Assembly (NCBI GenBank): GCA_016303095.1
Contig: JAEDMH010000030.1
Span: 1-20,249 of the forward strand
DNA: 20,249 nt
Direction of reading: 5' to 3'
Origin: Lentisphaeria bacterium
GTDB lineage: Bacteria > Verrucomicrobiota > Lentisphaeria > Oligosphaerales > Oligosphaeraceae
The notes below the pieces were generated by a model, which did not search any database, had not been told where the DNA came from, and worked only from the letters and a program-made list of their open reading frames with translations. The position numbers and the translations under genes are program-made. This document shows, piece after piece, positions 1 to 7,534 of the stretch (position 1 is its first letter; each line of letters opens with the position of its first letter).

Positions 1-26
1 GTGTTTCCCCTCCGTGGTCTCCGTGT

Positions 27-725
27 CTAGAAAAGGGTATCCTGGGTGAGGGTCCAGGGGATGGGGGGCTGCCCCTTTTCCTTTAGGCGTAAGTTTGTGG
101 TGGAGAAGGGTTTAGAGCCGAAGAAGCCCCGATAGGCGGAGAGGGGGGAGGGGTGAGGGGCGGTCACGATGACGTGGCGTGTTTCGTCCAGGAGGGGGAG
201 TTTTTCCTGGGCATGTTTTCCCCAGAGGAGGAAGGCCACGGGGTGGGGGAGGGCGTTGCAGGCGGCGAGGATTTGGTCGGTGAGAGTTTGCCATCCCAGG
301 CGGGCATGGGAGCCGGGTTTTCCCTCTTCCACAGTGAGGATGGTATTGAGGAGGAGGACGCCCTGTCGTGCCCATTCCGTGAGGTCGGGGTGGAGTGGGG
401 GGGTGGCGTCCCAGTCCTGGGCATATTCTCGGAGGATATTGTGGAGGGAGGGGGGGAGTTGGGTTCCCTGGGGGACGGCGAAGGCCAGTCCCATGGCCTG
501 TCCTGGTTCGTGATAGGGATCCTGTCCCAGGATGACGGCCCGTACCTTTTGCGGTGGGGTGAGTCTCAGGGCGGTGAAGACCTTACCCCGTGGGGGGAAG
601 ACGGTGCGTCCGCTTTCCCGGATGGCTTCTGCTCGTTCCAGGGGTTCGAGGTGGGGCGGGGCAGGAAGGACTTCTGCCCATGCTGGGGGGAACTCTTCTC
701 TGGGGAGCTGGGGGGAGGGTGGCAC
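27..725 (-). CDS. ung: Uracil-DNA glycosylase, family 1 (UNG)
   Basis: This enzyme removes uracil from DNA by cleaving the N-glycosidic bond, the first step of base-excision repair. The 232-residue product has the family length (E. coli Ung is 229) and aligns along its whole length. The water-activating loop GQDPYH is at residues 67-72 with catalytic Asp69. The uracil-specificity strand LLLNTILTV is at 124-132 with Asn127. LLWGKHAQ is at 167-174, and the DNA-intercalation loop HPSPLSA at 191-197 has catalytic His191. The start is GTG at 725. Its G is also the last base of the upstream parE stop (TAGTG), so translation is probably coupled. The N-terminal PAWAEVL segment matches the start of known Ung proteins, which supports this start. 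It is the last gene of its block, and no intrinsic terminator is visible in the 26 bases left in the window. Confidence 0.97.
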   Translation of the reverse strand: MPPSPQLPREEFPPAWAEVLPAPPHLEPLERAEAIRESGRTVFPPRGKVFTALRLTPPQKVRAVILGQDPYHEPGQAMGLAFAVPQGTQLPPSLHNILREYAQDWDATPPLHPDLTEWARQGVLLLNTILTVEEGKPGSHARLGWQTLTDQILAACNALPHPVAFLLWGKHAQEKLPLLDETRHVIVTAPHPSPLSAYRGFFGSKPFSTTNLRLKEKGQPPIPWTLTQDTLF

Positions 726-2767
726 TATTGGAGTCTCCGGAGGATGTATTCCTTTCGGGAGGGGGGATTGGCTCCCATGAGGAAGTTGACGAAGCCGTCC
801 AGCTTCCGGGCATTTTCCAGGGTGACCAGCTGGAGTCGGATATCCTCTCCCCGGATGAACTGCCCGAATTCCTTGGGGCTGATTTCTCCCAGTCCCTTGA
901 AGCGGGTGATTTCCGCCTCCTTTCCCATGGCTTTCACTGCCTTGTCCCGTTCCTCTTCCGAGTAGCAGTAGACGGGGGCCTTGGATTTGCTTCGTACCCG
1001 GAAGAGGGGGGTTTCCAGGATGAAGAGGTGTTCGGCGGAGAGGAGTTGAGGGAAGAACCGGAGGAAGAACGTGATAAGGAGATTTCGGATATGGTATCCG
1101 TCGGGGTCGGCGTCGGTGGCGATGATCACCTTGGCGTAGCGGAGATTCTCCATGGTGTCCTCGGTGCCCAAGGCGCGCATGACGCAGTAGAGTTCCTCAT
1201 GTCGGTAGAGGACTTCCCGGCTGGCGTTGCAGCAGTTGAAGACCTTTCCTTTCAGGGCGAAGACGGCCTGGTGCTGGGCATCCCGGTTCTGGACCACGCT
1301 TCCGGCGGCGGAGTCTCCCTCGGTGAGGAAGAGCATGGAATTCTGGCAGAAGGCCTTTTCCTCGGGCTTCCGGCGGGAGTCGGTCTCGTTCAGATGGAAT
1401 TTGCAGTCCCGGAGCTTCTGGATTTTCAGGGAGGACTTGGCGGCCAGCTCCTTGGCGCCCTTCCGGATGTTCTGGATTTCCTTCCGGATGCTCTCGTTCT
1501 TCGCCAGCTTCTCGAAGATGGCCGCCTTCGCCTCGGGGTTCTTGTAAAGGAACTGAACCAGGGCGTTCTTGACCTCGTTGGCTACCGCCCCGCGAATCTC
1601 GTAGTTGCAGAGCTTGTGCTTGGTCTGGGCCTCGAACTTGGGATTGTTGAGGCGCAGGGAGACCGCCCCGAAAAGCCCCGCCCGGACATCCTCCGGATCG
1701 TAGGTCTTGTCTTTGGGCGCCAATTCATTGATGCCCTTGACCACCCCTTCCCGGAAGGCGGTGAGATGGGTGCCGCCATCGTTGGTGAACTGGGTGTTCA
1801 CGAAGGAGTAGTAGTTTTCGTTGGCGGAATTGGTATGGCAGAAGGCGAATTCCAGGGTGCTGGAGCGGTAGTGGATGGGGGGATAGAGGGGTTCGGACTC
1901 CATCTTGTTCTCCAGGAGATCCAGCAATCCCCGTCGGGAATAGAATTTCTTTCCGTTGAATTCCAGGGTGAGGCCGATGTTCAGCCAGGCATAGTGTTGC
2001 AGACGGCGTTCCAGGAGCTTCTGGTCAAAATGGAAGTCGCCGAAGATCTGGCGGGAAGGGAGGAAGGAGATGCAGGTGCCGTTGGATTCCCCCGTCTCTC
2101 CCTTCTCCTTCTGAATCAGTTTCCCCTCGCAGGAGGTCACCCGGGCCATCTGCCCATTCCGGAAACTGGTGGCCACAAAATTCTGGGAAAGAAAATTCAC
2201 CGCCTTGAGACCCACCCCGTTCATGCCAATGGAGGCGGAAAAGGCCACCGGCTTCCCCGAAGCCTCCTCCCCATATTTTCCCCCCGTGTTGATCTGGGAA
2301 ACGCACTCCCGCAATTTCCCCAGGGGAATGCCCCGGCCATAGTCCCGGATGGTGACGGTCTTGTCCTGGGCAAGGGTGACCACAATCCGCCGCCCATACC
2401 CCATCAAAAACTCGTCAATGGAATTGTCCACCACCTCCTTGAAGAGGACGTAGAGGCCGTCGTCGTTGTGATCCCCGTTGCCCGGCGCCCCAATGTACAT
2501 GGAGGGGCGCTTGCGCATGTGCTCCAGGGGATTCAGGCTCCGAATGGAGTCCTCGTCGTAGTGGGCCGCCCCCGCCTCCGATGGAGTCTTCTCCTGGGAA
2601 AAGAGGAGATCCTCCGGCGCAGGAGCGTCGGCGGACTGGGGAGGACGCTGGGAATTTTCGGCTTGGGGCATGGCACGGGGAAGGGACGGCGCCCCCGCGG
2701 GAGGAGGGCTCCGGGGTGGGACGGGAGAAGCAGGGGGGAGGGAAGGGCGCGGCGGGGGTGAGGCCAC
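725..2767 (-). CDS. parE: DNA topoisomerase IV subunit B (ParE, GyrB-type ATPase)
   Basis: This is the ATPase/TOPRIM subunit of a type IIA topoisomerase, which decatenates or relaxes DNA together with a ParC/GyrA partner not present in this window. In the 680-residue reading the GHKL ATPase domain shows EVVDNSIDEF (111-120, general base Glu111), YGRGIP (143-148) and GMNGVGLKAVN (181-191). A transducer domain follows. The TOPRIM domain has EGDSAAGS (Glu483) and the metal triad DADPDG (Asp552/554/556), then FKGLGEIS (623-630). Sequence around TOPRIM (ITFFLRFFPQLL, ETPLFRV, CYSEEERDKAV) is of the Bacteroidetes/Chlamydiae ParE type. The Pro in DADPDG replaces the usual Val. The GTG start at 2767 has AGGA about 8 bases upstream and lies 27 bases after the preceding gene, but it adds a Pro-rich tail. 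ATG at 2671 (648 aa) is an alternative start with no visible Shine-Dalgarno sequence. Confidence 0.93.
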   Translation of the reverse strand: MASPPPRPSLPPASPVPPRSPPPAGAPSLPRAMPQAENSQRPPQSADAPAPEDLLFSQEKTPSEAGAAHYDEDSIRSLNPLEHMRKRPSMYIGAPGNGDHNDDGLYVLFKEVVDNSIDEFLMGYGRRIVVTLAQDKTVTIRDYGRGIPLGKLRECVSQINTGGKYGEEASGKPVAFSASIGMNGVGLKAVNFLSQNFVATSFRNGQMARVTSCEGKLIQKEKGETGESNGTCISFLPSRQIFGDFHFDQKLLERRLQHYAWLNIGLTLEFNGKKFYSRRGLLDLLENKMESEPLYPPIHYRSSTLEFAFCHTNSANENYYSFVNTQFTNDGGTHLTAFREGVVKGINELAPKDKTYDPEDVRAGLFGAVSLRLNNPKFEAQTKHKLCNYEIRGAVANEVKNALVQFLYKNPEAKAAIFEKLAKNESIRKEIQNIRKGAKELAAKSSLKIQKLRDCKFHLNETDSRRKPEEKAFCQNSMLFLTEGDSAAGSVVQNRDAQHQAVFALKGKVFNCCNASREVLYRHEELYCVMRALGTEDTMENLRYAKVIIATDADPDGYHIRNLLITFFLRFFPQLLSAEHLFILETPLFRVRSKSKAPVYCYSEEERDKAVKAMGKEAEITRFKGLGEISPKEFGQFIRGEDIRLQLVTLENARKLDGFVNFLMGANPPSRKEYILRRLQ

Positions 2768-2794
2768 GCCCCTTTTCCTGACGTTTCTCCTCGT

Positions 2795-3148
2795 CTACTT
2801 CTTCTTGCCTTTCTTGGGGGAGGGATTGCTCTTGGGGGCGTGGAAGCCCTTGCCGCTGGTGTGGCGGTGTTTCCGGGGGCTGCCCTCGTCGTCCAGGAAG
2901 GGGTCGTCGTTGTTGAGTTCATCCAGGATGTCGGGTTGTTCGTCCTCGTCATCCCAGCTGTCCTCGCTTTCGTATTCGGCGTCCATGTCGTCGAATTCGT
3001 CTTCGTCGGTGTCGTTGTCGAAGTCGTTTTGGAGAGAGGATGCCATCACCAGCTGTCCGCATTCGGGGCAGTATCCGTCTTCCTTCTCCACGTCAGCGAC
3101 CTTGACTTTGCATTCGCAGTGTGGGCATTTGATGGATTCGCCGGCCAT
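2795..3148 (-). CDS. Small acidic zinc-ribbon protein of unknown function
   Basis: I do not recognise a named family. The 117-residue product has three parts. An N-terminal zinc ribbon carries two CPxC knuckles (CPHC at 8-11 and CPEC at 27-30), a likely four-cysteine zinc site. The middle (about 40-90) is extremely rich in Asp and Glu and probably disordered. The C-terminal tail (about 91-117) is rich in Lys, His, Ser and Pro and ends in PKKGKKK. The layout suggests a nucleic-acid- or protein-binding adaptor; that is inference. ATG at 3148 is chosen because AGGAG lies 11 bases upstream, one of few clear Shine-Dalgarno sequences here. It sits between rho and parE, 27 bases before parE, with a 140-base gap on the rho side that holds a striking dyad. 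Confidence 0.8.
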   Translation of the reverse strand: MAGESIKCPHCECKVKVADVEKEDGYCPECGQLVMASSLQNDFDNDTDEDEFDDMDAEYESEDSWDDEDEQPDILDELNNDDPFLDDEGSPRKHRHTSGKGFHAPKSNPSPKKGKKK

Positions 3149-3288
3149 ATGGTAGAGTGCTCCTGGTAAGATTTTCTTGGTTATGGGGGGAAGGATTTTC
3201 CGGGGGCGTCCTAGGCAGGGCGTCTTCCGGTAACGGCGGGTAATTTACACGCCGTGAGGGATTTGTTTTTGGGGAATTTTTAGGGGGA
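3149..3288. other. Intergenic region between rho and the zinc-ribbon gene
   Basis: These 140 bases separate the rho stop (TAA, minus strand) from the zinc-ribbon gene start. They contain the 23-bp dyad listed separately and a Shine-Dalgarno AGGAG for the downstream gene. I see no convincing -35/-10 pair and no hairpin followed by a U-run, so neither a new promoter nor an intrinsic terminator can be called. The segment is more AT-rich near the rho end than its surroundings. Confidence 0.5.
3233..3255. promoter_or_regulatory. 23-bp near-perfect dyad, operator-like
   Basis: Read on the plus strand, the left arm is ACGGCG, one unpaired base, then GTAA. The centre is T, and the right arm is TTAC, one unpaired base, then CGCCGT. 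Ten of eleven positions match in inverted orientation, and the only mismatch is the base between the two sub-blocks. It lies about 35 bases past the rho stop and about 85 bases before the zinc-ribbon gene start. No U-run follows on either strand, so it is not an intrinsic terminator. A dimeric repressor site or a small RNA hairpin are both possible. Confidence 0.45.
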
Positions 3289-5070
3289 TTATTCGGTCTT
3301 TTCCCCCTTGGCGTTCTTTTGGAGGAGGGCCATGAGGAATTCCACATTGGTGCTGAATTTCCGGAGATTGAGCACCAGGCGTTCCATGGCGTTGGCGGGG
3401 TCTCCGATGGAGCAGAGTCCTTTGCGGAGGGACCACATGATTTCCAGTTCGGCGGGATCCACCAGGAGTTCCTCCCGGCGGGTGCCGGACTTGGTGATGT
3501 CGATGGCGGGGAAGATGCGGCGGTCGGCCAGCTGGCGGTCCAGATGGAGTTCCATGTTGCCGGTGCCCTTGAACTCCTCGAAGATCAACTCGTCCATTCG
3601 GCTGCCGGTGTCAATGAGGGCGGTGGCCAAAATGGTGAGGGAGCCGCCTCCCTCGATGTTTCGGGCGGAGCCGAAGAAGCGCTTGGGCTTGTGGAGGGCG
3701 TTGGCGTCCAAGCCTCCGGAGAGGATGCGCCCGGATTTGGGGGCCAGGGTGTTGTAGGCCCGGGCCAGCCGGGTGATGGAGTCCAGCAGGATGACCACAT
3801 GTTTCCCGTTTTCCACCAGGCGTTTGGCCCGTTCCGAGACCAGGTCGCAGAGGGCGGCGTGGTGTTCCGGGGGCTCGTCAAAGGTGGAGGCCACGATTTC
3901 CGCATCCACCAGGCGCTTCATGTCGGTCACTTCCTCGGGGCGCTCGTCAATGAGGAGGACGATGAGGGTGATGTCCTCGTTGTTCTCCAGGATGGAATTG
4001 GCCAGCTTTTGGAGGATGATGGTCTTTCCCGTGCGGGGCTGGGCCACAATCAGGCCGCGCTGGCCCCGTCCGATGGGGGTGACCAGATCCGTGACCCGCA
4101 TGCTCAACTCCTCCTTTCCCCGCTCCATCAGGAGCCGTTTGGTGGGATAGAAGGGGGTGAGGGTTTCGAAGGCGTGGAGGCCGTGGCGTTGGGAGAGGGG
4201 CAGTCCGTTCACCGCCAGGAGCTGGAGCATGACGCTGCGGGGATCGTTGGGCTTGGGGTGGCGGATGCTGCCCAGGACGCAGTCTCCCACCCGGAGACCA
4301 TAGCGTTTCACCAGGATGGGGGCGAGGTGGATGTCCTCGGGGGATTCCTGGTAGTTCAGGGCGGCGGAGCGCAGGTGCCCGTATCCGTCCCGTCCGATTT
4401 CCAGGACGCCTTCCCCGTAGGTGGTCTGGAGTTCTCCCCCGTCCCGGGCGGCGTTGACCTGGATGATTTCATCCACTAGGGCGCCGGCGGTGGGGAAGTC
4501 CTTGAGGGTGATGCCCAATTCTTCGGAGAGGGTCACCAGGACTTGGGTGTCGGTGCCCAGGAGATGGGGGCGATAGAGGCGTGGGCGGGCGGCGGGCTTT
4601 TCCGGGGCGTTGTCCACGTAGGCGGGAGCCACATCCTCCTCGGGGGTGAAGTCCGCCATGAGTTCCGGGGGCAAAGCCCCCTCGTCCCGGACAAAGCGGG
4701 CCTTGGAGGGTTTGGGCGCCTTCCCCTTCTTGGATTCCTTTCCCTCCCGGGATTTCTTCCCCTGGGAACCCTCCTGGGGGATCCGGATCTTTTCCGCCCG
4801 GGCGGTGGCTCGTCTCGGGGGTGGCAGGGTGATGGGGTTGCCTGGCGTGGAGGTGCTGGAGCGGGAGAGGGTGACCAGGCCGGTGCCCAAGTTGGGGATG
4901 AGGGTGCTAAAGAGGGGCGTCTCCCGGCTGGCGGAGAACTCGTCATGCACATCCCGATCTTCCTTGGGGGAGTCGGAGGGCTGGGGGGCCTTTTCTTCCT
5001 GGGCTTCGTCTTCCGGGGAGAAGGTGTAGCTTTCGAGTGCGTCGCTGGGGGTGTCCTTGGAGTCTGCCAT
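3289..5070 (-). CDS. rho: Transcription termination factor Rho with long N-terminal extension
   Basis: This is the hexameric RNA-dependent ATPase/translocase that releases transcripts. The product is 593 residues against 419 in E. coli. The extra length is an N-terminal extension (about 1-165) that is acidic first (DEAQEEKAP region) and then basic with Lys/Ser/Gly repeats (KKSREGKESKKGK region), presumably disordered. The conserved part starts near residue 170 with a Rho-N-like helical segment, then the RNA-binding cold-shock fold (about 206-285). The RecA-like motor has Walker A QPRTGKT (344-350), LLIDERPEEV, Walker B VVILLDSITRLARAYNT, and the Q/R-loop region SGGLDANALHKPKRFFGSARN followed by FKGTGNMELHLDR. 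ATG at 5070 is used; only a C-rich tract precedes it. The gene follows coaE by 69 bases. Confidence 0.97.
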   Translation of the reverse strand: MADSKDTPSDALESYTFSPEDEAQEEKAPQPSDSPKEDRDVHDEFSASRETPLFSTLIPNLGTGLVTLSRSSTSTPGNPITLPPPRRATARAEKIRIPQEGSQGKKSREGKESKKGKAPKPSKARFVRDEGALPPELMADFTPEEDVAPAYVDNAPEKPAARPRLYRPHLLGTDTQVLVTLSEELGITLKDFPTAGALVDEIIQVNAARDGGELQTTYGEGVLEIGRDGYGHLRSAALNYQESPEDIHLAPILVKRYGLRVGDCVLGSIRHPKPNDPRSVMLQLLAVNGLPLSQRHGLHAFETLTPFYPTKRLLMERGKEELSMRVTDLVTPIGRGQRGLIVAQPRTGKTIILQKLANSILENNEDITLIVLLIDERPEEVTDMKRLVDAEIVASTFDEPPEHHAALCDLVSERAKRLVENGKHVVILLDSITRLARAYNTLAPKSGRILSGGLDANALHKPKRFFGSARNIEGGGSLTILATALIDTGSRMDELIFEEFKGTGNMELHLDRQLADRRIFPAIDITKSGTRREELLVDPAELEIMWSLRKGLCSIGDPANAMERLVLNLRKFSTNVEFLMALLQKNAKGEKTE

Positions 5071-5139
5071 GATGGGGGGGGGATCGGGGCTTGGTTTGGG
5101 GGGCGCAATGAGGAAAAGCGGGGCGTCTAGCTCTTGGCG

Positions 5140-5748
5140 TCAGCGTGTTTGTTGACTGTCCAGGGCCTGGGGATCCAGGCGTTGGAGGAGGAGACGGCAT
5201 TTTTCCCGCAACTCCTCCAGAGTGCCTGTGGTTTCCAAAACGTAGTCTGCCCTCCGCCGCTTTTCCTCCAGGGAGAGCTGGGAGGCCAGGCGGGCCCGGA
5301 TCTCCTCCGGGGACCAGCCCCGTTGGCGAAGACGCAGGAATTGCGTTTCCGGGGGACACCAGAGGGCGATGACGGGGATGTGGGGCTGGTGCCATCCGGA
5401 TTCATACCAGAGGGGGATGGCGGCGAAGAGAGGGCGTGGGGCGGCCAGGGCTTCCAAGCGGGAGAGTTCCTGGCGGATGAGGGGATGGGTCAGCTGGTTC
5501 AGCTGCTGGAGGGCCAGGGGGTGGGAGAAGACCCGTTGGGCCAGGCGGGGGCGGTTCAGGGCGCCCTCCGGGGTCAGCAGGTCCTGGCCGAAGGCTTGGG
5601 CAATGGCGGCCAGGAGGGGGGTGCCGGGAGCGTAGAGCTGGTGGGCCACCTGGTCGGCGTCCGCCCCGTGGGCTCCCCATTCCTGAAAGAGCCTCAAGGC
5701 GGTGCTTTTTCCGGTGCCGATGCCTCCGGTGATGACAATCATGGACAT
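5140..5748 (-). CDS. coaE: Dephospho-CoA kinase (CoaE)
   Basis: This enzyme catalyses the last step of coenzyme A synthesis, ATP-dependent phosphorylation of the 3'-hydroxyl of dephospho-CoA. The 202-residue product matches the family size (E. coli 206). The P-loop GGIGTGKS is at residues 8-15. ADADQVAHQLY follows (E. coli has DADIIARQVV), then an LTHPLIRQEL segment typical of the CoA-binding lid and IPLWYESGW where other CoaE proteins have PLLVENS. An open frame continues upstream of the true start inside miaA but has no family similarity. ATG at 5748 overlaps the miaA stop by 10 bases. A second ATG at 5742 gives an exact ATGA overlap and a protein two residues shorter, so either is plausible. 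No Shine-Dalgarno sequence is visible. Confidence 0.94.
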   Translation of the reverse strand: MSMIVITGGIGTGKSTALRLFQEWGAHGADADQVAHQLYAPGTPLLAAIAQAFGQDLLTPEGALNRPRLAQRVFSHPLALQQLNQLTHPLIRQELSRLEALAAPRPLFAAIPLWYESGWHQPHIPVIALWCPPETQFLRLRQRGWSPEEIRARLASQLSLEEKRRRADYVLETTGTLEELREKCRLLLQRLDPQALDSQQTR

Positions 5749-6674
5749 GAGGAGAGGGTATCCAGGATGGCTTGGACCAGGCGTCCGGGGGTTTCCTCGG
5801 TGAAGGAGGAGAAGGGGAGGGGGATGGCGCCGGGGTGCTGGTGCCGCAGCCAGGTCAATTGCTTGCGGGCGTATTGGATGGTGCGGTTGGCCAGCAGGGT
5901 CTGGAGTTCTTCCTGGGTGCCGGGAAGCTCTCCCTTGAGCCAGGCGGCAATCTCTCGGTATCCCAGAGCCTGCCAGGCCGTGGGCGCCTGGGCCAAGCCC
6001 GCCTCCAAGGCCCGGCGGCATTCCTCCACCCACCCCTGGCGAAACATGAGGGCCGTGCGTTGCCGGATGCGCTCCTTCAAGGCGGAAAACTCCGGGAGGA
6101 GGCAGAATTGGCGGAAGCCTGCCCGGGGACTCTGGGTGCGCTCCTTCAGGGCCCAGGGGGCGCGTCCCGTCAACCGAAGGACTTCCACTGCCCGGAGAAG
6201 ATGTCGGGGATTTTGGAGAAGATCCCCGGGGGGATCTCCGGCTTGGCGAAGTTCCTGGCGCAGGGCTTCCAGTCCCCCTGGGGCGGCGGCCTCCTCCCGC
6301 AGGCGTTGGGCTAGGGCCGGATCCCCGGGCATGAGGGAGAAGCCGTAGACCAAGGCCCGGGCATACAAGCCCGTGCCCCCCGCCAGAACCGCCACCTTTC
6401 CCCGCTCTTGAATCTGCCCGATGACCTCCCGCACCAAGGGCAGAAAACGATTCACATTCCAGGACTCCTGCAAGGACAGAAAGCCCACCAGGTGATGGGG
6501 CGCCAGGGAAAGCTCCTCCGGCCCGGGCTGGGCTGTCCCAATGGGCAGCTTCTCATAGACCTGCATGGAGTCGAAGGAAACCACCTCCCCCCCTAGCTGC
6601 GCCGCCAGACGGGCCGCCACGCCGCTCTTCCCGGAACAGGTGGGCCCCAGAATGACCAGGGTTTCCGTCGCCAT
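5739..6674 (-). CDS. miaA: tRNA dimethylallyltransferase (MiaA)
   Basis: MiaA transfers a dimethylallyl group from DMAPP to N6 of A37 in tRNAs that read UNN codons. The 311-residue product has P-loop GPTCSGKS (10-17), DSMQVY (35-40, with the base-recognising Asp), IGTAQP, GGTGLY (99-104), and the C-terminal signature QALGYREI followed by RTIQYARKQLTWLR, all diagnostic for the family. ATG at 6674 starts one base after the lspA stop, and the 3' end overlaps the start of coaE, so lspA, miaA and coaE look translationally coupled. The partner methylthiotransferase MiaB is not in the window. Confidence 0.97.
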   Translation of the reverse strand: MATETLVILGPTCSGKSGVAARLAAQLGGEVVSFDSMQVYEKLPIGTAQPGPEELSLAPHHLVGFLSLQESWNVNRFLPLVREVIGQIQERGKVAVLAGGTGLYARALVYGFSLMPGDPALAQRLREEAAAPGGLEALRQELRQAGDPPGDLLQNPRHLLRAVEVLRLTGRAPWALKERTQSPRAGFRQFCLLPEFSALKERIRQRTALMFRQGWVEECRRALEAGLAQAPTAWQALGYREIAAWLKGELPGTQEELQTLLANRTIQYARKQLTWLRHQHPGAIPLPFSSFTEETPGRLVQAILDTLSSCP

Positions 6675-6675
6675 C

Positions 6676-7188
6676 CTACTTCTTCTTGGGGGATGGGGGC
6701 GGGGGAGTGGCGCGCCGGGCGAAGAAGAGTTCGTAGACCAGCAGGAAGACGATGGAGCAGGAGATGGCGCTGTCCGCCACGTTGAAGGCGGGCCAGAACT
6801 CGAAGCGGAGGAAATCCACCACCCCTTGGGGGAAGAAGAAACGGTCGATCATGTTGCCCAGAATTCCCCCCAGCAGGCATCCGCAGGGGATGGCGTAGCA
6901 GGGATTTTTCTCCACGATGCGGGACCAAAGGAGAATCAGGGCCAGGGCGACCGCCAGGGAGAAGACCCCGAGGAGCCAGGTCCATTCATGGAAGAGCCCC
7001 CAGGCCGCCCCTGGGTTGCGCCAGTGCACCAGCCGGAAGACCCCGGGAAGAATCACCCATTCTCCCATTCCCGGCTCTGGCCAGACGTGGCAGACCCAGA
7101 ATTTGGTCAGATGGTCCAAAAAGAGGACCAGTAGGGCGCATACGCCCGGCCAGCCCAGGAGGGCAGTTGGGGAAAGAGAGGATTTCAC
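6676..7188 (-). CDS. lspA: Lipoprotein signal peptidase (LspA, signal peptidase II)
   Basis: This inner-membrane aspartyl protease cleaves signal peptides of diacylglyceryl-modified prolipoproteins. Four hydrophobic segments are visible. Conserved features include FLDHLTKFW (Asp25), HWRNPGAAWGLF (57-66) and GGILGNMIDR (Asp115). The catalytic pair is in VVDFLRF (Asp125) and FNVADSA (Asp139). GTG at 7188 gives 170 residues, close to E. coli (164), and puts the first membrane helix right after a short basic start. The open frame extends to 7353, but that extension is Arg/Pro/Ser-rich and unlike LspA. TTG at 7200 is another option. No Shine-Dalgarno sequence is seen. It is the first gene of its block, and a substrate candidate (lipoprotein at 17567-18025) lies in the window. 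Confidence 0.92.
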   Translation of the reverse strand: MKSSLSPTALLGWPGVCALLVLFLDHLTKFWVCHVWPEPGMGEWVILPGVFRLVHWRNPGAAWGLFHEWTWLLGVFSLAVALALILLWSRIVEKNPCYAIPCGCLLGGILGNMIDRFFFPQGVVDFLRFEFWPAFNVADSAISCSIVFLLVYELFFARRATPPPPSPKKK

Positions 7189-7534
7189 AGGGAAGAACAA
7201 GGTGGAGACGGGACGGCGTCGCCCTTCTCCTGCCCGGAAGGGGGAGAAGAGCCTGCCGTCAGATCCCGTGGAGTCAGTCCATCTGCGCCAATGCCGTGAT
7301 TCTCGCGGGCTGGCGCAAAATTCTCTGTCTCCACGAGCCCCGGGGGGCGGCAAACAAACGAAGACACGCCCAAGGTAGAGAAGGCGGGAGTGTCGTGGGA
7401 ACGGGACAGGGGTTCCTTAGAGGATAGGGGCCTGGCATCATATTTTGCCGGCAACGGGGCATACCATAGCCCCTCAAGGACAATTTGGCATCCCCCCTCG
7501 ATCCTTTTCTTTCTCCCTCCTTCCCATCCCCCTT
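7189..7534. other. 346-bp intergenic region between nrdG and lspA
   Basis: This is one of the two long gaps in the minus-strand block. It is pyrimidine-rich on the coding side. It contains the large hairpin listed separately (7212-7260), a 10-bp palindrome TTGCCGGCAA at 7445-7454, and a TATGAT hexamer on the minus strand near 7440 that could be a -10 box but has no good -35. I see no intrinsic terminator after nrdG and no known riboswitch or small RNA. The promoter of the lspA block is expected here, but I cannot place it confidently. Confidence 0.5.
7212..7260 (-). promoter_or_regulatory. Long hairpin in the lspA leader
   Basis: Outer arms GACGGC (7212-7217) and GCCGTC (7255-7260) enclose a second stem CTTCTCC/GGAGAAG (7 bp) and an inner CCC/GGG stem. 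The loop is TTCC in the minus-strand RNA and GGAA in the plus-strand RNA. The hairpin ends 23 bases before the proposed lspA GTG. No U-run follows, so it is not a standard terminator. It could shape leader RNA or be incidental. Confidence 0.35.

Noticed and set aside
590..2761. 723-codon open frame on the plus strand across parE
   Set aside because: It is the complement of a gene with complete topoisomerase motifs. The frame is open because of GC-rich codon usage, and the translated product is Gly/Val/Leu-rich with no recognisable domain.
7212..7260. Possible SRP RNA, suggested by the GGAA-capped hairpin on the plus strand
   Set aside because: The conserved SRP symmetric-loop sequence (AGCAG opposite the CAGG side) is absent and the outer helix is too short.
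7189..7353. N-terminal extension of LspA starting at 7353
   Set aside because: The extra 55 residues are Arg/Pro/Ser-rich, unlike any LspA N-terminus, and would place a long hydrophilic stretch before the first helix.
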